Shown here in pieces: positions 43,149-51,654 of a stretch of DNA of 64,000 nt (the first letter of the stretch is position 1; each line of letters starts with the position of its first letter). The notes under the pieces were generated by a model. It saw only the letters and a program-made list of their open reading frames with translations, was not told the origin of the DNA and did not search any database. This stretch comes from Cupriavidus pauculus (GTDB lineage: Bacteria; Pseudomonadota; Gammaproteobacteria; Burkholderiales; Burkholderiaceae): contig NZ_BPUO01000002.1 of NCBI RefSeq assembly GCF_022179805.1, forward strand, positions 186,001-250,000, in the 5' to 3' direction. The translations under genes were made by a program, and so were the position numbers.

Positions 43149-44453
43149 ATGACAAAACGACTGCCAACCCTGATCTTCATTGCGATGCTGCTCGGCGTGA
43201 TCGTCGGCAGTGCCGCGCACAACATGGCGGCCGACGCCGCCTCCGCCAAGGCGATTGCCGACAAGCTGTCGATCCTGACCGACGTGTTCCTGCGCATGAT
43301 CAAGATGATCATCGGGCCGCTGGTGTTTGCCACGCTGGTGTCGGGAATTGCCAGCATGGGCGACGGCAAGACCGTGGGCCGCATCGGCCTGAAGGCCATG
43401 GCCTGGTTCATGGCCGCGTCCATCACGTCGCTGCTGCTGGGCCTGCTGATGGCCAACCTGCTGGCGCCGGGCCACGGCATGAACCTGCCGCTGCCGGCCG
43501 CCGACGCCGCGTCGAACCTGAAGACCGGCTCGCTGAACCTGCGCGACTTCATCGCGCACATGTTCCCGAAGAGCTTCGTCGAGGCCATGGCCACCAACGA
43601 AGTGCTGCAGATCGTGGTGTTCTCGCTGTTCTTCGGCTTTGCGCTGGGCACGCTCAAGGACGGCGTGGGCAAGCCGGTGCTGGCCAGCATCGACGGCCTG
43701 GGCCACATCATGCTCAAGGTGACCAACTACGTCATGGCCTTTGCGCCGGTGGGCGTGTTCGGTGCCGTGGCGGCCGTGATCACCGCCCAGGGCCTGGGCG
43801 TGCTGGTGATCTACGCCAAGCTGCTGGGTAGCGTGTACGCCGCCCTGGCGCTACTCTGGATCGCGCTGATCGCCGGTGGCTACTTCTTCCTGGGCCGCGA
43901 CATCTTCAAGCTGATCCGCCAGCTGCGCGCGCCGCTGATGATCGGCTTTGCCACGGCCAGCAGCGAGTCGGCCTACCCGAAGGTGATCGACCAGCTGAAC
44001 CGCTTTGGCGTGAAGAGCCGCATCACCAACTTCGTGCTGCCGCTGGGTTACTCGTTCAACCTGGACGGTTCGATCATGTACACGTCGTTCGCCGCGCTGT
44101 TCGTGGCGCAGGTGTACGGCATCGAGCTGTCGCTGTCGCAGCAGATCACCATGCTGCTGGTGCTGCTGGTGACCAGCAAGGGCATCGCCGGCGTGCCGCG
44201 CGCATCGCTGGTGGTGGTGGCCGCCGTGCTGCCGATGTTCGGCCTGCCGGAAGCCGGCATCCTGCTGGTGCTGGGTATCGACCATGTCCTGGACATGGGC
44301 CGTACCGTGACGAACGTGCTTGGCAATGCCATCGCAACGACCGTTGTCGCCAAAAGCGAGAACGCGATCGGCGCACCGGATTTGTCCGACGAGGCTGACA
44401 CCTCGGCGGACGATGCCGGCCTGACACCCGTTCAGGCTTTGGCCAGCAAGTAA
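43149..44453 (+). CDS. dctA: C4-dicarboxylate:cation symporter DctA
   Basis: A 434-residue transporter of the DAACS family. It shows the re-entrant loop serine motif (ATASSES), NLDGSIMYTSFAALF and the helix near MIIGPLVFATLVSGIASM. It takes up succinate, fumarate or malate with protons or sodium. The assignment as DctA rather than GltP rests on its DctB/DctD neighbours and the sigma-54 promoter. AAGGAGG precedes the ATG, and a terminator follows. Confidence 0.92.
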   Translation: MTKRLPTLIFIAMLLGVIVGSAAHNMAADAASAKAIADKLSILTDVFLRMIKMIIGPLVFATLVSGIASMGDGKTVGRIGLKAMAWFMAASITSLLLGLLMANLLAPGHGMNLPLPAADAASNLKTGSLNLRDFIAHMFPKSFVEAMATNEVLQIVVFSLFFGFALGTLKDGVGKPVLASIDGLGHIMLKVTNYVMAFAPVGVFGAVAAVITAQGLGVLVIYAKLLGSVYAALALLWIALIAGGYFFLGRDIFKLIRQLRAPLMIGFATASSESAYPKVIDQLNRFGVKSRITNFVLPLGYSFNLDGSIMYTSFAALFVAQVYGIELSLSQQITMLLVLLVTSKGIAGVPRASLVVVAAVLPMFGLPEAGILLVLGIDHVLDMGRTVTNVLGNAIATTVVAKSENAIGAPDLSDEADTSADDAGLTPVQALASK

Positions 44454-44473
44454 GCTGGTCCAAGGTGTGCCAG

Positions 44474-44507
44474 GGCCCGGCTGCCGATCAGGCAGGCGGG
44501 CCTTTTT
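44474..44507 (+). terminator. Rho-independent terminator after dctA
   Basis: GGCCCGGCTGCC, loop GATCA, GGCAGGCGGGCC, then five T (44503-44507). One mismatch in a 12-bp stem. It separates dctA from dctBD. Confidence 0.88.
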
Positions 44508-44690
44508 GCGTTTACGGCCTGCGCCGTATCCCCCGAATGGGGGATGGAAACGCCCCGACTTCCGATGGACGCAGCGCCGGCTGTGGTAAAACGTCGCCTT
44601 GCCCATGACGCCGCGCGGCCAAACGCGTGATTTTTCCGCGAACAAGAGCCCGATACGCCACATGGCGAGTTTCCGTCCCCCCGAATCCGC

Positions 44691-46583
44691 ATGATCGTGT
44701 CTCCCCCCGACGGCGCCCGGACGTCCATCCCGCCCTGGCGCCGCGCTGTCCCGTTTGTCGCCCTGCTCGTGCTGGCCGTGCTGATCACGGGCGCCGGCTG
44801 GCTGGGCTATCGCTATACCTATGACGGCGCCCTGTCCCGCCAGGCCGAGCGCGGCCAGGTGCAGATGCGGCTGTACGCCCAGGCGCTGGAAAGCGAGCTG
44901 GCCCGCTACGACTACGTGCCCAGCCTGCTGTCGCTGGACGGACGCATCGATGCGCTGCTGCGCCAGCCCGCCTCGCCCGAGCGCGTGGCCCAGGCCAATG
45001 CCTACCTGGCGGCCCTGAACAGCCGGGCCGGCACGCGCGTCATCTACCTGCTCGATGCCCGGGGCAAGGTGCTGGCCACCAGCAACTTCCAGCGCCCGGA
45101 CAGCTTCATGGGCGAAGACCTGAGCTTTCGCCCCTACTTCCGCGCCGCCATCGAAGGCCAGCTCGGCCGTTTCTACGGCGTGGGCACGACCCGCAGCGAG
45201 TCTGGCTATTACCTGTCGGCGCCGCTGGGCGACCGCGACCGCCCGGTGGGCGTGGCCGTGGTCAAGATCGGCCTGGAACCGCTGGAAAATCGCTGGCAGG
45301 GCAACGACAGCCAGATGCTGCTGGCCGACGAGAACGGCGTGGTGATCCTGGCATCGGACCCGTCGTGGAAGCTGGCCGCGCTGCACCCGCTGTCCGACGA
45401 CCTGCGCGCGCGGCTGGACCGCAGCCTGCAATACAACCGCGCCGCCCTGCCCCAACTGGAACTGACCACCGTGCGGCCGCTGGCCAGCGGCCCGTCCGTG
45501 GGCGGCGATGCACTGGTGCGGCTGCGCCAGGGCCCGCCGATGCTGGCGCAGCACCTGGCGCTGCCGGGCACCGACTGGGACCTGACGCTGCTGACCAACA
45601 CGTCGCAGGCGCGCGTGGCCGCGCTCAACAGCGCCGCGCTGGCCGGCGTGCTGGCCGCGTTCGTGCTGCTGCTGGGCGCCGCCTGGAATGTGCGGCGACG
45701 CATCGTCGGCGAACGGCTGGCCGCGCGCGCGGCGCTGGAAGCCGCCAACAGTGAACTGGAACGCAAGGTGGCGGAGCGCACCGCCGACCTTTCCGCCACC
45801 AACCAGCAACTGCAGGCCGAGGTGGTGGAACGGACCCGTACCGAGACCTTCCTGCGGCAGGCCCAGGATGGCCTGATGCAGGCCGGCAAGCTGGCTGCGG
45901 TGGGCCAGATGTCCGCCGGCATCGCCCATGAACTGAACCAGCCGCTGGCGGCGCTGCGCACGTTGTCCGGCAATACGGGCAAGTTCATGGCGCAGGGTGA
46001 CTACGAGACCGCGCAAGGCAACCTGGACCGGATCATCGGCCTGGTGGAGCGCATGGGCCGCATTACCGGCGCGCTGAAGTCGTTCGCGCGCAATCCGGCG
46101 GCCGGCCAGGGCCACACCGCGCAACTGGCCGATACCGTGGACAACGCGCTGTTCCTGCTGGAAACGCGCATCGCGGCGGTGGCCCCGCGCATCGACCGCG
46201 ACATCGACGCACACCTGGCCGTGGCGTGCGACCCGAACCGGCTGGAACAGGTGCTGGTGAACCTGGTCGGCAATGCGCTCGACGCGCTGAAGGGCCGCCC
46301 CGATCCGCACCTGTCGCTGCATGCCTACGAATCGGCGGACATGGTGCACCTGACCGTGCGCGACAACGGCCCAGGCTTGTCGGAGGCCGCCTTCGCCAAG
46401 TTGTTCGAGCCGTTCTTCACCACCAAGCCGGCCGGTGAAGGGCTGGGCCTGGGGCTGACGCTGTCGGCCGGCATCCTGAGCGAGAACGGCGGCAACCTGA
46501 CCGCGACCAATCACCCCGACGGCGGCGCCTGCTTCACGCTGGCCCTGCCGCAGGCACGCGAGGCATTGCGCCATGTCGGCTGA
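44691..46583 (+). CDS. dctB: C4-dicarboxylate sensor kinase DctB
   Basis: A 630-residue sensor kinase. Two membrane helices (about 20-42 and 305-330) enclose a periplasmic double-Cache domain (YLLDARGKVLATSNFQRPDSFMGEDLSFRPYF, GRFYGVGTTRSESGYYLSAP), followed by a coiled coil and kinase core. The phosphorylated His is in GIAHELNQPL near residue 411; N, G1 and G2 boxes read NLVGNALDAL, DNGPGL and GLGLGLT. It senses C4-dicarboxylates and phosphorylates DctD. The end overlaps dctD by 11 bases. Confidence 0.94.
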   Translation: MIVSPPDGARTSIPPWRRAVPFVALLVLAVLITGAGWLGYRYTYDGALSRQAERGQVQMRLYAQALESELARYDYVPSLLSLDGRIDALLRQPASPERVAQANAYLAALNSRAGTRVIYLLDARGKVLATSNFQRPDSFMGEDLSFRPYFRAAIEGQLGRFYGVGTTRSESGYYLSAPLGDRDRPVGVAVVKIGLEPLENRWQGNDSQMLLADENGVVILASDPSWKLAALHPLSDDLRARLDRSLQYNRAALPQLELTTVRPLASGPSVGGDALVRLRQGPPMLAQHLALPGTDWDLTLLTNTSQARVAALNSAALAGVLAAFVLLLGAAWNVRRRIVGERLAARAALEAANSELERKVAERTADLSATNQQLQAEVVERTRTETFLRQAQDGLMQAGKLAAVGQMSAGIAHELNQPLAALRTLSGNTGKFMAQGDYETAQGNLDRIIGLVERMGRITGALKSFARNPAAGQGHTAQLADTVDNALFLLETRIAAVAPRIDRDIDAHLAVACDPNRLEQVLVNLVGNALDALKGRPDPHLSLHAYESADMVHLTVRDNGPGLSEAAFAKLFEPFFTTKPAGEGLGLGLTLSAGILSENGGNLTATNHPDGGACFTLALPQAREALRHVG

Positions 46584-47949
46584 ACCGATCGAAGTCCAGG
46601 CGCCGGCCGACGCACCGGCCGCGCTCACAGTGCTGATCGTCGAGGACGATGCCGACGTGCGGCTGGGCTGCGAGCAGGCGCTGAAGCTCGAAGGCATCGC
46701 CACGCGCGCCGTGGGCAGTACCGAGGCAGCGCTGCGCGAGGTGGAGACCGGCTTCGCCGGCATCGTCGTGAGCGACATCCACCTGCCCGGCGCGGACGGC
46801 ATGGCCCTGCTGCGCGAACTGGCCGGGCGCGACGCGTCGCTGCCCGTGATCATGATCACGGGGCACGGCGACGTCACGCTCGCAGTACAGGCCATGAAAC
46901 AAGGCGCCTACGATTTTCTTGAGAAGCCGTTCTCGCCGGAGCGGCTGGTGGCCACGTGCCGCCGCGCGCTGGACAAACGACGACTCGCACTGGAAGTGGC
47001 CGACCTGCGTGCGCGCCTGGCGGGCCGCGAAGGGTTGACCGCAAAGCTGATCGGCCATTCGCCAGCCATCGAGCGGCTGCGCCAGATGATCGCCGGCGTT
47101 GGCGACACGGCGGCCAATGTGCTGATCCACGGCGAGACCGGCACGGGCAAGGAGCTGGTGGCGCGCTGCCTGCACGAAGCCAGCGGCCGGCGTGCGCGGC
47201 ACTTCGTACCGATCAACTGCGGCGGGCTTCCCGAACAACTGTTCGAATCGGAAATCTTCGGCCACGAAGCCGGCGCGTTCACAGGCGCAGCCAAGCGGCG
47301 CATCGGCAAGATCGAACACGCCGAGGGCGGCACGCTGTTTCTCGACGAGATCGAGAGCATGCCGATGCCGATGCAGATCAAGTTGCTGCGCGTGCTGCAA
47401 GAGCGCGTGGTGGAGCGGCTCGGGTCCAACCAGCCGGTGCCGGTGAACACGCGCGTGGTGGCGGCCACCAAGGCCGACTTGCGCGCGCTGGCCGATGCCA
47501 GCCAGTTCCGCGCCGATCTCTACTACCGGCTGAATGTCGTCACGCTGGAGTTGCCACCGCTGCGCGAACGCCGCGAGGACGTGCCACTGCTGTTCGAACA
47601 CTTTGTCGCACAGGCCGCGCTGCGCTTCGAGCGCGAAGCACTGCCGGCCTCGCCCGCCGAACTGGCGGCACTGGTGGCCTACCCGTGGCCCGGCAACGTA
47701 CGCGAGTTACGCAACCTGGCGGAGCGCCATGTGCTGGGGCTAGGCTGCGACCCGGCCCAGGGCTCGGTCGCACCCGAGGCATTGCCGCTCGCACAGGCCG
47801 TGGACCAGTTCGAGCGTGCACTGATTGCCGATGCATTGCGGCGGCACGCGGGCAATCTCACGCGCGCCAGCGAGGCGCTGGGTGTGGCCAAGACAACGCT
47901 GTTCGACAAGGTGCGCAAGCATGGCTTGTCAGCGGGGTCTGCAAGCTGA
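46573..47949 (+). CDS. dctD: Sigma-54 response regulator DctD
   Basis: A 458-residue NtrC-family activator. A receiver domain (VLIVEDDADVRLG, phosphorylated Asp in IVVSDIHLPGADG, KPF) is followed by an AAA+ domain with GETGTGKE, the sigma-54 contact loop GAFTGA and Walker B GGTLFLDEIE. The Fis-type HTH lies at the end (NLTRASEALGVAKTTLFDKVRKHGL). It should bind the palindromes upstream of dctA and open the sigma-54 promoter there. Confidence 0.95.
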   Translation: MSAEPIEVQAPADAPAALTVLIVEDDADVRLGCEQALKLEGIATRAVGSTEAALREVETGFAGIVVSDIHLPGADGMALLRELAGRDASLPVIMITGHGDVTLAVQAMKQGAYDFLEKPFSPERLVATCRRALDKRRLALEVADLRARLAGREGLTAKLIGHSPAIERLRQMIAGVGDTAANVLIHGETGTGKELVARCLHEASGRRARHFVPINCGGLPEQLFESEIFGHEAGAFTGAAKRRIGKIEHAEGGTLFLDEIESMPMPMQIKLLRVLQERVVERLGSNQPVPVNTRVVAATKADLRALADASQFRADLYYRLNVVTLELPPLRERREDVPLLFEHFVAQAALRFEREALPASPAELAALVAYPWPGNVRELRNLAERHVLGLGCDPAQGSVAPEALPLAQAVDQFERALIADALRRHAGNLTRASEALGVAKTTLFDKVRKHGLSAGSAS

Positions 47950-48413
47950 ATGAAAGGTCATCGCCCGCGTGCAAATGTGTCAAATGTATAGGACTTGGGA
48001 ACCCAAGTTCGGCATGCAGGGTCTGTGATGCTATACGCGACGCCGGCTGCATAAATGTCGAGCGTCATGATGTTTGTCTATCGCTGTCCACCTAATCGCA
48101 ATGATGTTCGTTAAACAACAAAAGTGTGACGCCAATCATTGCTTTCCCTGTAGCAACGAATCATCTTGAAGCCATACTATTGGCATTCAGCGTAAATGCT
48201 GCGAATGATGGAAGCGTGCACGGCAACCTGAAGCCGTTGCTACGTCAACACGAAGTAAAGCAACAAAGCAACAAAGACCGGCCGGGAGCAGGTCGAGAGC
48301 ATCAGGGTCAGTAAAAAACAGCAGCCCGGTCAATGACCGACGTGGCGTGTCCGAGGACGCCCGTGCAGTGCGCGAGTCGTACTGTGCTGTTGATCGACAC
48401 TACGGGTGATTGG
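47950..48413. other. AT-richer gap after dctD
   Basis: This 464-base stretch is clearly richer in A+T than its flanks and has no convincing gene. A 16-bp palindrome, ACTTGGG-AA-CCCAAGT, lies at 47993-48008 without a T-run, so it is an operator or weak end signal. The promoter of the HTH gene must be here. Confidence 0.6.
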
Positions 48414-49013
48414 ATGAAACTGGATCCGGAACTGGCTGAAAAGCCGTACTACAGCACGCGAACCGCTGCAAAACTTCTCAACGTATCGCTGGGTACCGTC
48501 CAGAAAATGGTGGAACGCGGTGAACTTGGCGCCTGGAAAACCAATGGTGGCCACAGGCGCATCCACAAGGAAACCGTGCACCGGCTGCTGGAAAACCGGG
48601 CCTTGCCAGACACCACCGTCGAGCACAATCTCGATCTCGTCGTCTTCCACCCGAACCACACCGAAGCGCAACGCATCAGTGCGCAGCTCGGCAAGTGGTC
48701 GTTGCCGCTGAAGACGCAGGTACTGGAAGACGTAGTCGACACGGTCATCACGTCGGTGGATTCGCGCCCGCGCGTGGTGCTCTACTACGTCGAGGAACTG
48801 AACGACGCCGAGTCCGCCACGATCGAGAAGCTGCAGAATTTCTTCTCGCGCCAGCGCGTGATCTTTGCGGTGATCACCAACCGCCAGGCCTATGACGGCG
48901 TGGCCGATGCGCTGCAGCAATGGGGCATCATGGTGTTCCTGAAGACGCCGTCGCTCGAGGAAATCAAGGGCTTCCTGCGCGCCCAGCTGATGATGGGCCG
49001 CGCAGGCGCTTAA
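48414..49013 (+). CDS. MerR/excisionase-type HTH protein with pseudo-receiver domain
   Basis: About 199 residues. The N-terminal HTH (YYSTRTAAKLLNVSLGTVQKMVERGELGAWKTNGGHRRIHKETV) matches excisionase/MerR-type DNA binding. The C-terminal half looks like a receiver fold (LDLVVFHPN, RPRVVLYYVEEL, MVFLKTPSLEEIKGFLRAQL) but has Tyr/Val where the phosphorylated Asp should be; the Lys-Thr-Pro near the end is kept. It probably works without phosphorylation. The start is uncertain; 48333 is an upstream candidate. The target is unknown. Confidence 0.78.
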   Translation: MKLDPELAEKPYYSTRTAAKLLNVSLGTVQKMVERGELGAWKTNGGHRRIHKETVHRLLENRALPDTTVEHNLDLVVFHPNHTEAQRISAQLGKWSLPLKTQVLEDVVDTVITSVDSRPRVVLYYVEELNDAESATIEKLQNFFSRQRVIFAVITNRQAYDGVADALQQWGIMVFLKTPSLEEIKGFLRAQLMMGRAGA

Positions 49014-49033
49014 GAATTCGTTAATCTACGATG

Positions 49034-49075
49034 AAACAAACGGCCCGGACGATCAGTCCGGGCCGTTTGTTTTTC
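49034..49075. terminator. Bidirectional terminator, 17-bp perfect stem
   Basis: AAACAAACGGCCCGGAC (49034-49050), loop GATCA, GTCCGGGCCGTTTGTTT (49056-49072) followed by further T. It serves the HTH gene on the + strand and the cyclodeaminase gene on the - strand, whose stop lies at its edge. Confidence 0.92.
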
Positions 49076-50174
49076 ACGACGTCATTGCCTCGCTGGGCAT
49101 GGGTCGGGACAAGGCGGTTGCTGCCGGCGGATCCAGTGGGTCCGCCGCCATCATCCAGCCATACAGGTCGCGCGGGTCGGGCGGCATCGCCACCAGCTCC
49201 ACGGCACGGCCCGCGTTGCGTGCCAGCGCGGTGGCGTGAAGCCAGCGCAATGCCGCATAGTCTTCCAGCGCAAACCCGACCGAATCGAACACCGTCACCT
49301 CGTCGTCGCCCACGCGGCCGGGAGCGGCATCCGACAACACCTCCCACAACTCGCTGACAGGGGCCTCGGGCCATTGCTGGATTTCGCCCTCGATACGCGA
49401 CTGGGGCGCGTACTCCACCACGATGCGCGCACGGCGCAGGATGTCCACGTGCAACTCGGTTTTACCTGGGCAATCGCCGCCCACCGCATTGAGGTGCATA
49501 CCGGGTTGCACCATGTCCGGCGTGAGGATGGTGGCGCGCGTCTTGTCGGCGGTGACCGTGGTCACGATGTCGGCACCACTCAGCGCCTCGGACACCGAAC
49601 GCACCGGCACAATCGCCAGACCTCGTACGTTCGCCAGATTGCGCATCAGCCGCGCCGTGGCGCCGGGGTCGATGTCGTAAGCGCGTATCGTCGTCACGCC
49701 GGCCATGGCATGAAACGCCAGCGACTGGAACTCGGCCTGTGCGCCGTTGCCGATCAGCGCCATCGTGCGCGCGCCGGGGCGGGCCATTGCCTGCGCGGCC
49801 AACGCCGAGGTGGCGGCGGTACGCAGCGCGGTGGCCAGCGTCAGGTCCGCCAGCAGCAGCGGAAAGCCGGTGTTCACGTCGGCCAGCATGCCGCAGGCCA
49901 TGACGGTGGGCAGCGCATATTGCGCATTGCGCGGATGGCCATTCACATATTTGAAAGCGAACTGCGCGCCGTCACTGACCGGCATCAGCTCGATCACGCC
50001 CACGGGTGAATGGCTGGCGAGCCGCGCCGATTTCTCGAACGCCTGCCAGCGCAGGAAGTCTTCGCGCACACAGGCTGCCACCTGCACGATTGCCTGGCGC
50101 ACACCCTCGCCGCGGACCAGTGCGGCGACGTCGCCAGCATCGAGAAAGCGGGTCATTGCAGGCCGTTGTTTCAT
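49074..50174 (-). CDS. ocd: Ornithine cyclodeaminase family protein
   Basis: A 366-residue NAD-dependent enzyme of the ornithine cyclodeaminase/mu-crystallin family, which turns ornithine into proline and ammonia. The substrate-side segment FKYVNGHPRN and the nucleotide-binding loop ALIGNGAQAEFQ are present, with Asp residues in GGDCPGK. GGAGA precedes the ATG at 50174. It lies 13 bases after the amidinohydrolase gene. Other family members reduce imines or act on lysine, so the substrate is likely but not certain. Confidence 0.87.
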   Translation of the reverse strand: MKQRPAMTRFLDAGDVAALVRGEGVRQAIVQVAACVREDFLRWQAFEKSARLASHSPVGVIELMPVSDGAQFAFKYVNGHPRNAQYALPTVMACGMLADVNTGFPLLLADLTLATALRTAATSALAAQAMARPGARTMALIGNGAQAEFQSLAFHAMAGVTTIRAYDIDPGATARLMRNLANVRGLAIVPVRSVSEALSGADIVTTVTADKTRATILTPDMVQPGMHLNAVGGDCPGKTELHVDILRRARIVVEYAPQSRIEGEIQQWPEAPVSELWEVLSDAAPGRVGDDEVTVFDSVGFALEDYAALRWLHATALARNAGRAVELVAMPPDPRDLYGWMMAADPLDPPAATALSRPMPSEAMTS

Positions 50175-50187
50175 GGCGGGTCTCCAG

Positions 50188-51066
50188 TCAGGCCGCCGCG
50201 GCGCGCCGCACACTGGCGCTGACGCGGTCCAGCCGCAGCGTCATGCAATACGCGCCGCCGCCCGACATCATGTACGGCGACAGGTCCACCTCATGCAGGC
50301 GGTAGCCGCGCTGTCCCAGTTCATGGCGAAGATGCGATGTCGTACGTGTCATGACCACGTGCTCGTCGAGATTGACCGCGTTGACGCTGAAGTGCCGCAG
50401 GTCGTCCTCGCTGGCCTCGATACGCTGGGCCACCGGCACACGAGCCCGCAATGTCCGCAACGCGGATTCGGTGAAGGCCGGCGGGTAATAGAGCACGTCG
50501 CCACCGGCCAGCGGGCAGAAGCAGACATCGAGGTGATAGCTCTGCTCCGTGGCCAGTTCCAGTGCCACCACCTCCTGGCCGAACTGGCGTGCCATGGCAT
50601 CGGCGGCATCGCGCGACGAGCGGGGTCCGAAGCCGGCCCAGAAATGCCCGCGCGTGGCGTCCCAGATGCAATCGCCGGCGCCTTCCTGGAAGCAGCCGTC
50701 CGGCAGCGTTTCCACGGTGTCGATCAGGCCGCGCGCACGCAACTGCTCGAAGATGGCCGCGAATGGCTTTTCCTCGCCGCGTCGCTGCGGGTAACGAAAG
50801 CGCGCCAGCACTGCCTTGCCATCGAGCACGACGGCGGCATTGGCCGGAAACACCATGTCGGGCTGGCCCGGCGCGCCTTCGACCACTTCGACGGCAAACC
50901 CGGCCCGGTCCAAGGCCTCGCGCAGCGCATCGAACGACGCCAGTGCACGGCGATGCATGCCGCCGGGGTCGCGGGCCCAGGCCGCCGGGTCCATCCAGGG
51001 ATTGATGCTGTAGGACACGTCGTAGAACGTTGGGGCAACCAGCAGAATGGTCGGGCGATCGGTCAC
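50188..51066 (-). CDS. Amidinohydrolase of the dimethylargininase/arginine deiminase superfamily
   Basis: A 292-residue protein with the pentein-fold catalytic set: Glu in FQEGAGDCIWD, His in YHLDVCFCPL and Cys in SGGGAYCMTLRL. The start is GTG at 51066, with GAGGAGA in good position; the frame extends upstream, but it has no better start. It is related to dimethylarginine dimethylaminohydrolase and to citrulline-forming or citrulline-cleaving relatives (for example CtlX-type). With Ocd downstream it may supply ornithine or citrulline to proline. The substrate is not settled. Confidence 0.82.
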   Translation of the reverse strand: MTDRPTILLVAPTFYDVSYSINPWMDPAAWARDPGGMHRRALASFDALREALDRAGFAVEVVEGAPGQPDMVFPANAAVVLDGKAVLARFRYPQRRGEEKPFAAIFEQLRARGLIDTVETLPDGCFQEGAGDCIWDATRGHFWAGFGPRSSRDAADAMARQFGQEVVALELATEQSYHLDVCFCPLAGGDVLYYPPAFTESALRTLRARVPVAQRIEASEDDLRHFSVNAVNLDEHVVMTRTTSHLRHELGQRGYRLHEVDLSPYMMSGGGAYCMTLRLDRVSASVRRAAAA

Positions 51067-51132
51067 GGCGGTCTCCTCAGTTAGATAAAGGCTCTGAGTG
51101 AATTGTCGTGCGCGTGCCTGCCAACGAATAGT

Positions 51133-51154
51133 TAGCAAACTGGACAAATTGCTA
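51133..51154. promoter_or_regulatory. Candidate Lrp operator, TAGCAA-N10-TTGCTA
   Basis: A perfect 6-bp dyad in an AT-rich gap between the amidinohydrolase (minus) and Lrp (plus) genes; another TTGCT follows at 51170. Centre-to-arm spacing suits an Lrp/AsnC site. Confidence 0.5.
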
Positions 51155-51215
51155 GGTTCGCTGAACAATTTGCTGGAGTGAACCAGCAATCTGCCAGTTA
51201 CCAGGGAGGACCGCG

Positions 51216-51638
51216 ATGGACGCCACCGATCGTCAACTGCTGGGCCTGCTGCGCGACAACGCGCGCACGCCGGTCACGGCGCTGGCCAAGGCGCTGCGCG
51301 TGTCGCGCGCCACCGTGCAGAATCGCATCGAGAAGCTGGAGAAGGAAGGCCAGATCGTGGGCTACACGGTACGGCTCAAGCCCGAAGCCGAGCCGCACCG
51401 CATCCGCGCCTGGATGACGGTGGCCGTAGAAGGCAACAAGGCGCGCCAGGTGCTACAGGCGCTGCGTGGCGACCCCAATGTACAGACATTGCACACGACC
51501 AATGGCCGCTGGGACATCATCGCCGAACTGCGCGCCGATACGCTGGAGCAGTTCGACCGCACGCTCGACCGGATCCGGCTGGTCGATGGCATTTCGGCCA
51601 CCGAAACCAGCATCCTGCTGTCGAGCTACAAGCTCTGA
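51216..51638 (+). CDS. Lrp/AsnC family transcriptional regulator
   Basis: A 140-residue regulator. The N-terminal HTH (DATDRQLLGLLRDNARTPVTALAKALRVSRATVQNRIEKLEKEGQIVGY) and the C-terminal RAM effector domain (WMTVAVEGNKARQVLQAL, VQTLHTTNGRWDIIAELRA) are typical. It is divergent from the amidinohydrolase-cyclodeaminase pair and likely activates or represses it in response to an amino acid such as arginine or ornithine. GGGAGGACCGCG precedes the ATG. Confidence 0.92.
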   Translation: MDATDRQLLGLLRDNARTPVTALAKALRVSRATVQNRIEKLEKEGQIVGYTVRLKPEAEPHRIRAWMTVAVEGNKARQVLQALRGDPNVQTLHTTNGRWDIIAELRADTLEQFDRTLDRIRLVDGISATETSILLSSYKL

Positions 51639-51654
51639 ACGGATCTGACTCGAT

